From NCBI GenBank assembly GCA_045806965.1, contig JBJMIG010000022.1, positions 7,491 to 71,490 of the forward strand: a stretch of DNA of 64,000 bases, given 5' to 3'. Positions 34,025 to 42,813 of the stretch are shown here, piece by piece. Made by a program: the position numbers and the translations under genes. How positions within the stretch are numbered: the first letter of the stretch is position 1; each line of letters starts with the position of its first letter. The DNA comes from DASYTH01 sp045806965 (lineage in GTDB: Bacteria > Actinomycetota > Actinomycetes > Mycobacteriales > Pseudonocardiaceae). A model generated the notes under the pieces. The model was not told the origin of the DNA and ran no database searches. It was given only the letters and a program-made list of their open reading frames with translations.

Positions 34025-34366
34025 TCAACGCGACGATCGGGCCGCCGGCAACAACGCGACGCCGAGCAGGAGGCCGAGCACGACACCGGCGAAACCGAAC
34101 GCCAGTCCGATCAGCACGACCAGGCCGGCAAAGCCGAGCAGCATCAGGAAAGCACCGTGCAAGGTGGACGCCCAGCCGCCAACGGTCCGCTCGGCCAGGC
34201 ACAGCCAGCCGTCCCAACTGGTGAGCAGTGCGCCGGTGGTTCGGCGGGCGCGGACCACCCGGAGCACCGGCGGCTTGCCGCCATGCGCGGGATCCCCGAT
34301 GTCTTCGAGATGCACAACGCGGCGGGTCGGCGGTTCGGGGGCGGGGGTCGGCGAGCTGATGCCCAA
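34025..34366 (-). CDS. small protein with C-terminal two-helix membrane segment
   Basis: This 113-residue protein, if the TTG start at 34366 is right, has a polar N-terminus and a middle segment RTTGALLTSWDGWLCLAERTVG. A long hydrophobic hairpin follows (about 68-105: LMLLGFAGLVVLIGLAFGFAGVVLGLLLGVALL). No family is recognised. The start is uncertain because no ATG or GTG lies upstream in frame. Confidence 0.5.
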   Translation of the reverse strand: MGISSPTPAPEPPTRRVVHLEDIGDPAHGGKPPVLRVVRARRTTGALLTSWDGWLCLAERTVGGWASTLHGAFLMLLGFAGLVVLIGLAFGFAGVVLGLLLGVALLPAARSSR

Positions 34367-34629
34367 CGTTTCTTGTCTCTCTGGTCAAAGTTGATCATTA
34401 TTGCTGTGGCCGGGTGGCAATCATGGCCTATTGATCCTTGTGATCGTGCCGTAACCTGCCCTCCTCGCGGCGAACGGAGCGTATCCGTCGCCGAGCGGCA
34501 CCATACCTTCGGTTGCCTGGGTCACGGTGACGACACGCCTAGCTCATACGCGGAGTTGTCCGTCGGACTGGCATTGCGCCAATAGAGTGGTTGGACTGTC
34601 GAAAATGGTCTGGACCTATACCACAGAGA

Positions 34630-35718
34630 TTAATCCCAGCCAGACAGCCACGCCGGTGGCCCGTCCAGCGCCACGTTCAGCGAGGTGGCCACTGACCTGG
34701 CCCGATGCACGGCGTTCACCCGGCGGAACTTCAACTCGGCCGCCGGGTCTTCGGCACTCATAATCTGCCGGATCACACCCGCCAAAGCGAGCTCGTCGTG
34801 TTCTCGAACCTCATTCTGGAGCGCAATTGGAAACTGGCCAGAAAATGCGTCGAATCGGAGGAGATCCGCACCGGCAGGAGCACAAACCGGGCAATCGCAA
34901 TGCGTAATCCCGGCCCCATCCCAAGGCGCGAGGCAAGCCAGAATATTGGCGCGCTGCCAATGCAACAGCCTTGGCACGAACACCAGCGGGCTACGCCGCC
35001 GCAGGTTGTACGCATCCCGTTGGCCAGCCACAAAAGGCACTCCGACGTGCCTGGTGGACGTGCTGAACCCGATGGCCGCCACGGCCGCCCCGGCCAGGAC
35101 GGCGGGCAGCCCGGAAAGATCCGTGCGGAGCAGTTCGAGGCCGCGTCCGGACTCGGTGGCCCAACGCAGCACCCGGCGCAGACCCTCGATCTTTTGTCGT
35201 GAATCCAGCGGGTTGAACGCCGCGGCGAACAACACCGAAACATTTCGGTCGGCCGCCTTCAGCTCAAGCTCCAATGCGTCGATGTGCCGTCGGCCGAGCC
35301 AGCCGGTGTCCAGCGCGAGCGCCACCGACACCGCCACCGGGTAGGACCGGTTCAACTCGGCGCGCAGCTCCGGCACCCGGCCGGCCTTGATCCGCGCCCC
35401 CGCGGTGCGGATCACCGGCAGTCCCAGCTCCGCCTGGACCTCGACCCAATCCAGTGGCATCGGGTTCACCCCGGGCAGCGACAGCTGCTCCGACGCCCGC
35501 CCGGGACGCTGCCGGTACACCGCCGGATCCAGGTCGACCCCCCACAGGTCACCGGCCCGGCGCAGGTAGCGCACGATCTTCAGCCCAGCCAGGCCCTGCA
35601 GCGTCACGCCGCCGAAGCGCTCCCGGCAGCGCAACACGTCCGCCACCTGGCAGCGGCCGAGGTAGGCCTGGGTCCGCCCGACGCCGGTCCGCGGGCCGGC
35701 GACATCGAGCTGCGTCAC
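34630..35718 (-). CDS. protein with TIM-barrel-like and TGT-type zinc motif, downstream of NRPS
   Basis: This 362-residue protein starts at GTG 35718 after GGGAGG, 28 bases downstream of the NRPS stop. The C-terminal part contains THCDCPVCAPAG, a C-x-C-x-x-C cluster, and a His about 28 residues later in REHDELAL. This spacing matches the zinc site of tRNA-guanine transglycosylases (C-x-C-x-x-C then His after about 25 residues). Earlier segments (LPVIRTAGARIK, VSVALALDTGWLG, AIGFSTSTRHVGVPFV) suit a barrel. Seen: the motif and spacing. Inferred: a distant TGT-superfamily relative, possibly a base- or sugar-transfer enzyme recruited to this cluster. I cannot name a substrate. Confidence 0.65.
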   Translation of the reverse strand: MTQLDVAGPRTGVGRTQAYLGRCQVADVLRCRERFGGVTLQGLAGLKIVRYLRRAGDLWGVDLDPAVYRQRPGRASEQLSLPGVNPMPLDWVEVQAELGLPVIRTAGARIKAGRVPELRAELNRSYPVAVSVALALDTGWLGRRHIDALELELKAADRNVSVLFAAAFNPLDSRQKIEGLRRVLRWATESGRGLELLRTDLSGLPAVLAGAAVAAIGFSTSTRHVGVPFVAGQRDAYNLRRRSPLVFVPRLLHWQRANILACLAPWDGAGITHCDCPVCAPAGADLLRFDAFSGQFPIALQNEVREHDELALAGVIRQIMSAEDPAAELKFRRVNAVHRARSVATSLNVALDGPPAWLSGWD

Positions 35719-35746
35719 GCCGCCTCCCTCCGCGAACCGGAACAAC

Positions 35747-38700
35747 CTACGGTAACCCGGCGTCGGGCAGCCGTTCGACCAGTGCGGCCACGGTTGGCGA
35801 CTCGAACACGGTCCGAATGTTCAGCTCCGCGCCGAACGCCGTCCGGATCCGGCTGACCAGGCGGTTGGCGAGCAGCGAGTGCCCGCCGAACTCGAGGAAG
35901 CTGTCGTCGATGCCGACCTCCGGGACGCCGAGCACGTCACAGAACAGCTCGCACATGGTGCGCTCTCGCGGCGTGCGTGGCGGCCGGCGCATGGGCAGCG
36001 CGGCCGCTCCGGCCGCCGGCAGCGCGGCGGTGTCGAGCCTTCCGCCGGCGGTCAATGGAAGCGTGTCGAGTACCACGAGGGCGCTGGGCACCATGTGCTC
36101 CGGCAGCAGCCGGCTGACGTGCTCGCGCAGGGCGCCGGTCCGCACGCCGTGCCCATCGACCGCCACGACGTAGCCGACCAGTTGCCCACCGACCGGAACC
36201 ACGGCCGCGCGAGCCACGGCCGGATGGCTGGTCAGCGCCGTCTCAACCACCTCGGGCGCCACCCGCAGACCACGCACCAGGACCTGCCCGTCCACCGGTC
36301 CGACCAGGTCCAGCTGGCCGTTCGGCCGCCAGCGGGCCAGATCCCCGGTGCGGTACATCCGCTCTCCCGGGGGGCCGAACGGATCGGCCACAAACCGCGC
36401 CGCGGTCAATGCCGGGCGGCGCAGGTATCCGTTGGCCAGGCACGGACCGCCCAGGTACAGCTCACCAACCGCGCCGATCGGCACCGGGCGAAGCGCCGCG
36501 TCCAACACGTAGGCCCGCTTGTTGGCCACCAACCGTCCAATAGGGACACTGGTGGCCTCGGTGACGTCCGGTTCGGCGATCGGGAACGTGGTGGTGAGCC
36601 CGGCGCACTCCGCCGGCCCGTAGCCGTGCACCACGCGCAGCGCCGGGAACAGCCGCAGCGCCCGCCGTACCTGGTTGACCGGAACCGGCTCCCCGCCGGT
36701 GATCACCTGCCGAACCACCCGGAAGATCGCCGGGTGCTCGTCGAGCAGATAGCCGAACAGGCTAGGCGCCAGGTGCAGCACGGTGACCTCGTGTCGGGAC
36801 ACCAACTCGGCCATCAGCGCCGGCTCCGGCTGCTGACCCTGTTGCAACACCGCGGTGCCGCCGAACAACAACGGCCCGAACAGTTCGAGCAGGCACCCGG
36901 CCGAGGACAGCGGGGAGCACTGCAGGAAGACCTCGGCCGGACCCAGCGCAAGGTGCCGCTGGCCGAGCAGGCTGCCGGTCAGGGCCCGGTGCGAACTGAC
37001 CACACCGTGCGGCCGGCCGGCCCGGTCCGCGGCGAACTGCACACAGGCCACGTCGTCCGGACGCACCGTGCCGGCCAGGTTGTCGTCCAGTTCATGCGCG
37101 ATGCGGCCCACCATCTGGGCGTCCAGCCGAATCAGGCCGACGTCGGCCGCGGCCAGCCGAGCCGACCGGCCGCCGATCGTGATCACCGTGGTGAGGCCGG
37201 CGTCGGCCAGCACGGCGTGCAGCATTCGGGCGGACTGCTTCGGATCCAGCAACACGTAACCGGAACCCAGCTTGAGCACGGCAAGCAGCGCGGCGACCAG
37301 GATGGGCGAGCGGTCCAGGTAGATGCCCACCAGCTCGCCGGGCCGGATGCCTTGCCGGACAAGGTATCTGGCCAACTGGTTGGCCTTGGCGTTCAGGTCG
37401 GCGTAGCTCACGTCGGACCCGTCGAAGATCAGCGCGACGGCATCCGGAGTGCGCTCGACCTGCTCCTCGAACAACTCGTGCAGGCATCGCCCGTCGGGAC
37501 CGGACATCGTCGCGTCGTTCCAGTCGACCAACAGGGTGTGCCGCTCCGCCTCGTCCAACAACTCGATCGTCCCAATTGGACGGTCAGGTGCGGCGCCGGC
37601 CTGCTCGAGCACCCGGACCAGCCGGGTGGCCAGCGCGTTGACCGTGTCCCGGTCGAACAGCGCGATCTCATACTCAAGCAGGCCGGCGATCCCGGCGGGG
37701 CGACCGCTGGAGTCACGAAGTTCCTCGAACCCGGCCAGCAGGTCGAACCCGGCCGACCCGGTGACGATCGGCTGCGGGTCCACCTCGAGTCCGGGCAGGG
37801 TGAGCTCGGCGGCGAGGTTGTCCTGCACCACCAGCATCACCTGAAACAGCGGATGCCTGGACAGCGTCGGGAAACCCTCGACCGCCTCGACCACCCGGCC
37901 GAACGGCACGTCCTGATGTGCGTACGCGGCCAGGTCGCAGTCCCGCACCCGGACCAGCAGCTCGCGGAAGGTCGGATCGCCGGCCAGGTCGGTGCGCAGC
38001 ACCAGGGTGTTGGCCAGGAACCCGACCAGCTTGTCCAGGGCCCGGTGGCTACGGCCGGGAACCATGGAGCCGATCGGGATCTCGGTGCCCGCACCCATCC
38101 GGCACAGCAGCACCGCGAGCGCGGCCTGAAGCACCATGAACAGCGTGCTGCGGGTGGTCGCGGCCAGCTCGGTGAGCCGAGCGTGTACCAGCGGCGCCAC
38201 GGTGAACCGGACCACGTCGCCCCGATGGCTCGGCTCCGCGCCGCGCGGCCGGTCGGCCGGCAGGCACAGCTCGGCCGGCAGCCCGGCCAGCGTCCGCTTC
38301 CAGTACCGCAGCTGCGCCGCCTGCAGGCTGCCCGGATCCTCGACGCGGCCAAGGAGCTTGCGTTGCCGCTCGGCGTGTTCCAGGTGGCTGGTCGGCACCG
38401 CGGCGAAGCTCGGTGCCTGGCCCGCGGTGCGGGCCGCGTAGGCGGTGCTGAGGTCGCGCAGGATCGGACCGGTGGACCAGGAGTCCCCGGCGATCAGGTG
38501 CACGACCACCAGGAGCACGTACTCAGCCGGTCCCAACACGAACAGCCACACCCGCACCGGCCGTTCCGCGGTGATGTCGATGGGTTGCCGGTTCGCCTTG
38601 GTGATCGCCCGATCCAAGACGTCCTCGGTGCACTCCACCAGGCGCAGCCAGGGCGGCAACTCGCCCGGCCGGAGGATCTTCTGGTACGGCTCCCCGTCGT

Positions 38701-38881
38701 GCGACGGGAATATCGTGCGCAGCGCGCCGTGCCGGTCGATCACGTCGCCGACCGCCGCGCGCAACGCGAACACGTCGAGCGGGCCGCGCAGCCGCGCGGC
38801 GAACGGCACGTGATAGGTGACGCCCTCGCCGAGTTGGTTGAGGTACCACAGCCGGCGCTGCGCGAAGGTCAACGGGATCAC
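35747..38881 (-). CDS. single-module NRPS (C-A-T) with degenerate C and A active sites
   Basis: This 1044-residue protein has condensation (about 1-430), adenylation (about 470-955) and carrier (about 965-1035) domains. The C-domain HHxxxDG motif reads HLIAGDS: the second His is Leu129 (codon at 38495-38497). The A3 loop, normally YTSGxTGxPKG, reads FAADRAGRPHG. The A4 region lacks FDxS, A8 reads GPVDGQVLVRG, and the A10 Lys is Arg in LTAGGRLDT. The A5 (GYGPAE) and A7 (YRTGDL) motifs are kept. The carrier motif is intact with Ser1002 in GGHSLL. The GTG start overlaps the MbtH stop (GTGA). Seen: broken catalytic motifs and a good carrier. Inferred: a carrier or scaffold that may need trans loading, or a decaying enzyme. 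Confidence 0.9.
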   Translation of the reverse strand: MIPLTFAQRRLWYLNQLGEGVTYHVPFAARLRGPLDVFALRAAVGDVIDRHGALRTIFPSHDGEPYQKILRPGELPPWLRLVECTEDVLDRAITKANRQPIDITAERPVRVWLFVLGPAEYVLLVVVHLIAGDSWSTGPILRDLSTAYAARTAGQAPSFAAVPTSHLEHAERQRKLLGRVEDPGSLQAAQLRYWKRTLAGLPAELCLPADRPRGAEPSHRGDVVRFTVAPLVHARLTELAATTRSTLFMVLQAALAVLLCRMGAGTEIPIGSMVPGRSHRALDKLVGFLANTLVLRTDLAGDPTFRELLVRVRDCDLAAYAHQDVPFGRVVEAVEGFPTLSRHPLFQVMLVVQDNLAAELTLPGLEVDPQPIVTGSAGFDLLAGFEELRDSSGRPAGIAGLLEYEIALFDRDTVNALATRLVRVLEQAGAAPDRPIGTIELLDEAERHTLLVDWNDATMSGPDGRCLHELFEEQVERTPDAVALIFDGSDVSYADLNAKANQLARYLVRQGIRPGELVGIYLDRSPILVAALLAVLKLGSGYVLLDPKQSARMLHAVLADAGLTTVITIGGRSARLAAADVGLIRLDAQMVGRIAHELDDNLAGTVRPDDVACVQFAADRAGRPHGVVSSHRALTGSLLGQRHLALGPAEVFLQCSPLSSAGCLLELFGPLLFGGTAVLQQGQQPEPALMAELVSRHEVTVLHLAPSLFGYLLDEHPAIFRVVRQVITGGEPVPVNQVRRALRLFPALRVVHGYGPAECAGLTTTFPIAEPDVTEATSVPIGRLVANKRAYVLDAALRPVPIGAVGELYLGGPCLANGYLRRPALTAARFVADPFGPPGERMYRTGDLARWRPNGQLDLVGPVDGQVLVRGLRVAPEVVETALTSHPAVARAAVVPVGGQLVGYVVAVDGHGVRTGALREHVSRLLPEHMVPSALVVLDTLPLTAGGRLDTAALPAAGAAALPMRRPPRTPRERTMCELFCDVLGVPEVGIDDSFLEFGGHSLLANRLVSRIRTAFGAELNIRTVFESPTVAALVERLPDAGLP

Positions 38882-39105
38882 GTCGCGCCTCCCGGGGCCT
38901 GGCGCGGTGCCGGGGCCGAACGCCGCCGGTTCCCGGCCTCGTTCGCCCGCACGAAGTTGAGGCACGCGGCTCGGGCGTCGGCGCCGAACGCGACCGTCCA
39001 GCCGGCCGGCGCGGGCAGCTCGGACGGCCACAGCGAGTGCTGCCCCCGCGCGTTGACCAACACCAGGAAAAGTCCCGCCTCCCCGTCGAACGGGTTGGTG
39101 ATCAT
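38878..39105 (-). CDS. MbtH-like protein
   Basis: This 75-residue cytoplasmic chaperone-activator binds and supports NRPS adenylation domains. The family signature is clear: MITNPFDGEAGLFLVLVN, RGQHSLWPSELPAPAGWTV and a Cys helix ACLNFVRAN. The usual DMRP tail is replaced by an Arg/Pro-rich extension (NRRRSAPAPRQ). It is the first gene of the NRPS operon and is coupled to it through a GTGA overlap. Keeping MbtH beside a damaged adenylation domain suggests that domain is still folded and used. Confidence 0.93.
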   Translation of the reverse strand: MITNPFDGEAGLFLVLVNARGQHSLWPSELPAPAGWTVAFGADARAACLNFVRANEAGNRRRSAPAPRQAPGGAT

Positions 39106-39221
39106 TTGCTCATCACCACTAGGGGAATGGGACGGGATAAACGACGTGCGAGCTCCACGTCCAACCTCCCCTTGAGGTCCAAATGGGACTGGCCAGTACC
39201 CGCGCGTACCTTTGACCAGGG

Positions 39222-39243
39222 CGCTATCGCGACGCTATCGCGA
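39222..39243. promoter_or_regulatory. perfect tandem 11-bp direct repeat in the divergent promoter region
   Basis: CGCTATCGCGA occurs twice without a gap (39222-39232 and 39233-39243). SARP/BTAD activators of the AfsR/DnrI group recognise direct repeats with an 11-bp pitch next to the -10, and a BTAD regulator is encoded at 39626-42613. TTGACC at 39212-39217 could be a -35 overlapping the site for the plus-strand direction. A binding role is inferred. Confidence 0.6.
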
Positions 39244-39390
39244 GCCCATCGCCGCGGCGGACGCGCGATGGCGGTCGCAGAAGTGCGGCGATATAGGGAC
39301 AATGCGGCGGATTCATAGCGTCAGGACCGACAAGATCCCCGGCGCTTCGGTTGAGACTTTCCGAGCGCTCCGCAATCCAGGAGCCGCGAG

Positions 39391-39534
39391 ATGTTCACCC
39401 TTCGGTCCATCGCAGTTGGTCTCATCGCCCTGTTCGCCATCGCCGCCGCACCGGCCGTCGCCTCCGCCGGCAGCTCCGTCCCGACCGGTGGAACCACCTA
39501 CAGCACCGACGACACGCCGTGGGGCTGCTGCTGA
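39391..39534 (+). CDS. 47-residue secreted peptide ending in Trp-Gly-Cys-Cys
   Basis: AGGAG lies seven bases before ATG 39391. The product has a textbook signal peptide (basic start MFTLRSIAVG, hydrophobic core LIALFAIAAA, cleavage site PAVASA) and a predicted mature peptide of 21 residues that is rich in Ser, Thr and Gly and ends DTPWGCC. There is no tag, lipobox or membrane segment after cleavage. It is transcribed away from the MbtH/NRPS/TGT-like operon across a region with an 11-bp repeat, and converges with the BTAD regulator gene through a hairpin. Function is unknown: signalling peptide, RiPP-like precursor or disulfide-linked surface peptide are all possible. Confidence 0.75.
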   Translation: MFTLRSIAVGLIALFAIAAAPAVASAGSSVPTGGTTYSTDDTPWGCC

Positions 39535-39587
39535 TCGGTTCGAGGACCCGACATCCGCATGATGATCCACTTCTAGCCCGCTGACGG

Positions 39588-39622
39588 CGTCCTCCCCCAC
39601 TGCGTCCGGCGTGGCGAGGACG
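39588..39622. terminator. bidirectional hairpin between secreted peptide gene and BTAD regulator
   Basis: CGTCCTC (39588-39594) pairs with GAGGACG (39616-39622). It lies between two convergent stop codons, where a shared terminator is expected. The loop is 21 bases and there is no T run. Confidence 0.5.
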
Positions 39623-39625
39623 GCC

Positions 39626-42613
39626 TCAGGCGCGCACGCGCTCCGGGTCGGTCAGCGACGCCAACATCCGGCGCGCACCGGTCTCCAGCTCGGCGGCCTT
39701 GCGTGCGCCGAAGGTGGTCACCGCGTGCTCGACCAGTTCGACGGCCTCCTCCTGCTCGCCCTGCTCGGCCAGCAGGGTGGCCAGATCGAGGTGCACCCGC
39801 GCGGCGCCGACCTGGTCCAGGATCTGCTCACGCTGCCGGATCGCCAGGCGCAGCAGCTCTTGGGCTTCCGCGCGCCGGCCCAGCCGCATCCGCACCTGGC
39901 CCAGTTTGTGCAGCACGTAGCCCTCGCCGACCACGTCCCGGTTGGCTCGCACCAGCTCGAGCACGGTGCCCAGAACCAGATCGGCCTCCTCGAGCCGGCG
40001 CTGGGTGTACAGCGTCTCGCCGAGCCGGAACAGCACCTGGCCCTCGACCCGGCGGCTGCCGACCTCGCGGCAGATGCCGAGTGCCTCGCTGAGCTGGTCG
40101 GTGGCGTGCTCGTAGTTGCCCCGTGACGACGACACGGCGGCGATCATGCTGAGTACGTTCGCCTGCCCGATGAGGTCGCCGACGCGGCGGAACCCGTCGA
40201 GGGCTGCGCCGAAGCCGGCCCAGGCGGCGTCGAGCTCACCGTTGTGATGGTCGAGCACCGCGAGGTTGCGGCGCGCCATCGCGTGCCCGTGGGCGTCGCC
40301 GACCTCGGCGAAGAGCGCGGCGGACGGTTCGAGGACGGCGCGGGCCGAGGGCAGCCGGCGCCGCGTCAGATAGAGCGAGCCCAGTGAGCACAGCACGGCG
40401 GCCTCGCCACGCCGGTTGCCCGCGGCGCGCACCACCTCGAGAGCCCGTTCGTGGGTCTGCTGCCATTCGTCGAAGTAGGAGCCCAGCTCGAAGAGGGTGA
40501 CCAGTTGGGTGGCCAACTCCCAGCACACCTCGTCGCGGCCCTCGTCGGCGGCCTGGCCGACCGCGGCGACCAGGTTGACGCTTTCGGCTTCCAGCCAGCG
40601 CAGCGGCTCGACCGGCAGCGCGGTCGGATCCTCGTGCTCCGGGCGCCAGCGCGGCGCGCCACCCCGCAGCACGGTGTAGTCGCCGCCGTGCAGTTGGCGG
40701 TGGATGTTCTCGGCGCGGGCCAGCCACCCGCCGAACACCCGCTCTACCGCGGCGTTTCGTGCCGGCGCCGGCTCCTTGGCCAACTGCTCGCGGGCGAAGA
40801 GCCGGATGATCGCGTGGAAGCCGTAGCGCGGCTGGCTGTCGAGGTCGGGACCGGTCACGTCGAGCATCTGCGTGTCGACCAGCCGCTCCAGCAGCGCGGC
40901 CGCGTCCAGCGGGTCCTCGTCCAGCAGCGCGGCGGCCACCCAGACCGGGATGGACTCGCCGGAGTACGCGCCGAGCAACCGAAACAGCCGCGCGGCCTGC
41001 GGCTCGAGGCCGTCGTAGGTCAGTTGCAGGCTGGCCCGGACCATCATGTCGCCGTAGGCGAGTTCATCCAGCCGGCGCCGCTCATCGGCGAGGCGCCCCA
41101 CCATGGAGGCCAACGACCAGTGCGGCCGGGCAGCCAGCCGCGCGGCCACGATCCGCAGCGCCAGCGGTAACCCGCCGACCATCCGCACCAGCGCCGCCGC
41201 GGCCACCTGCTCCCCGGCCACCCGCTCGGCACCGATCACCGTGCCGAGCAGCGCCAGCGAGCTCTCCGGCCGAAGCAGATCCACGTCGAGCACCCGGGCG
41301 CCGGGGATCTCGGTCAGCCGGGTACGGCTGGTCACGATCACCGCGCAGCTGCCGCTGCCCGGCAGCAGCGGCGTCACCTGCCGTACCGCGGCCACGTCGT
41401 CCAGCACCACCAGCAACTGCCGGCCGGCCAGCAGGCTGCGGTACATCTCCGCGCGCTCGTCGATCTCCTCCGGGATCGCCGAACCCGGGATGCCAAGCGC
41501 GCGCAGGAACCGGCCGAGCACGTCGGCCGGATCCGCCGGCGTGCGCTGAGTGCCGGCGAGCTTCGCGAACAACTGCCCGTCACCGAAGCGGCGCTGCGCG
41601 ATCCGGTGCGCCACGTGCACCGCGAGCGAGGTCTTACCCACACCCGCTTTTCCGGCCAGCACCACCACCCGCACCGCCGGGTTCGGTCCGTCCGCACCGA
41701 GCAGCGCCGCCTCGGCCTGTTCGACCAGCGCGTCGCGGCCGGTGAAGTCGACGATGTCGGCCGGCAACTGCCGGGGCACCGTCGGATAGCCGTCGGGCGA
41801 CGCGGGACTCTCCCGCACGTCCGGTTGCAACGCGGGATCCTCGGCGAGCATCGCGGCCTCGAGACCACGCAACTCCTCACCCGGTTCCAACCCCAGCTCT
41901 TCGACCATGATCCGGTAGCCCGCCCGGTACACCTCCAGCGCGTCGGCCGACCGGCCGGACCGGTACAGCGCCATCATCAACTGCCCGCGCAACCGCTCCC
42001 GCAACGCGTGCTCCGCCACCAGGCCGGTCAGCTCGCCAACCAACCGCTGATGCCGCCCCAACTTCAACTCAAGATCAAGGCAGGTCTCCAGCGCGGTCAG
42101 CCGCGCCTCCTCCAACCGCACCGCGGCACCACCCAGCAACGACCCCAGCTCACCACCCAGCGCCGGGCCCCGCCACAACCCCAACGCCTCACGGTAAAGC
42201 TCGACCGCGACCTCCAACCGGCCCTGCCGGTGCGCCCCGGCGGCGTCGTCGACCAGCCGGGCGAACACCTGGCTGTCCAACTGCCCGTCCGCCACCCGCA
42301 GCAGATAACCCGGTGGCTTGGTCACGATCGGCTGGTCCACCCCGAGATCGGCGAACATGTGCCGCAACGCCGAAACGCAGATCTGCACCTGGCTGCGCGC
42401 GGTCGCCGGCGGCGAGTCCTCCCACACCACGTCGATCAGCCGATCAATGCTCACCACCCGGTTGGGCTCCAACAACAACGCCCCGAGAATCACCGGCTGC
42501 CGACCCGGCGGAATCCGCACCGGATCATCCCCACGCATCACCTCGACCGGGCCGAGGATCCGGAACTGGACACCGTCGACCGCAGGGCCCGAAGACTCCG
42601 CGGAACTCGCCAC
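39626..42613 (-). CDS. AfsR-like BTAD / NB-ARC / TPR transcriptional regulator
   Basis: This protein of about 995 residues has an N-terminal OmpR-like DNA-binding domain (FRILGPVEVMRGDDPVRIPPGRQ onward), a BTAD domain (to about residue 260), an NB-ARC ATPase and C-terminal TPRs. The Walker A is LAGKAGVGKTSLA, Walker B is LVVLDDV, and the following GSCAVIVTSRTRLTEIPG is the sensor-1 region. SARP-type regulators activate secondary-metabolite genes by binding direct repeats. GTG 42613 follows GGAGG and is preferred over ATG 42640, which lacks such a site. It sits beside the NRPS-like/secreted-peptide locus and is the natural candidate to read the 11-bp repeats there. Confidence 0.93.
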   Translation of the reverse strand: MASSAESSGPAVDGVQFRILGPVEVMRGDDPVRIPPGRQPVILGALLLEPNRVVSIDRLIDVVWEDSPPATARSQVQICVSALRHMFADLGVDQPIVTKPPGYLLRVADGQLDSQVFARLVDDAAGAHRQGRLEVAVELYREALGLWRGPALGGELGSLLGGAAVRLEEARLTALETCLDLELKLGRHQRLVGELTGLVAEHALRERLRGQLMMALYRSGRSADALEVYRAGYRIMVEELGLEPGEELRGLEAAMLAEDPALQPDVRESPASPDGYPTVPRQLPADIVDFTGRDALVEQAEAALLGADGPNPAVRVVVLAGKAGVGKTSLAVHVAHRIAQRRFGDGQLFAKLAGTQRTPADPADVLGRFLRALGIPGSAIPEEIDERAEMYRSLLAGRQLLVVLDDVAAVRQVTPLLPGSGSCAVIVTSRTRLTEIPGARVLDVDLLRPESSLALLGTVIGAERVAGEQVAAAALVRMVGGLPLALRIVAARLAARPHWSLASMVGRLADERRRLDELAYGDMMVRASLQLTYDGLEPQAARLFRLLGAYSGESIPVWVAAALLDEDPLDAAALLERLVDTQMLDVTGPDLDSQPRYGFHAIIRLFAREQLAKEPAPARNAAVERVFGGWLARAENIHRQLHGGDYTVLRGGAPRWRPEHEDPTALPVEPLRWLEAESVNLVAAVGQAADEGRDEVCWELATQLVTLFELGSYFDEWQQTHERALEVVRAAGNRRGEAAVLCSLGSLYLTRRRLPSARAVLEPSAALFAEVGDAHGHAMARRNLAVLDHHNGELDAAWAGFGAALDGFRRVGDLIGQANVLSMIAAVSSSRGNYEHATDQLSEALGICREVGSRRVEGQVLFRLGETLYTQRRLEEADLVLGTVLELVRANRDVVGEGYVLHKLGQVRMRLGRRAEAQELLRLAIRQREQILDQVGAARVHLDLATLLAEQGEQEEAVELVEHAVTTFGARKAAELETGARRMLASLTDPERVRA

Positions 42614-42813
42614 GCCCACCTCCGACCGTTCGCGACCCATGCCCGGTCGCGCGCCTCAATCTAAGGATTATCGTCCCATCTGGCGCCAGCGGAAGAGGTA
42701 GCACCAAAGTCGTTTCCGTTCGACCGCGCAATAGCGCCGTCATAACCACCCGATGCCGCGCGCGGTCACCCTGGTCACACCGGTCCCACGGCGGGTTCCC
42801 GGCTCTGGACTGA

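Noticed and set aside
35879..39175. 1098-codon plus-strand frame opposite the NRPS
   Set aside because: Shadow of the NRPS and MbtH coding strand; composition is Gln/Arg/Gly-rich without any domain.
34630..42613. Calling the cluster a complete non-ribosomal peptide biosynthetic cluster
   Set aside because: Only one module is present, its catalytic motifs are altered, and no thioesterase, transporter or tailoring set is in view.
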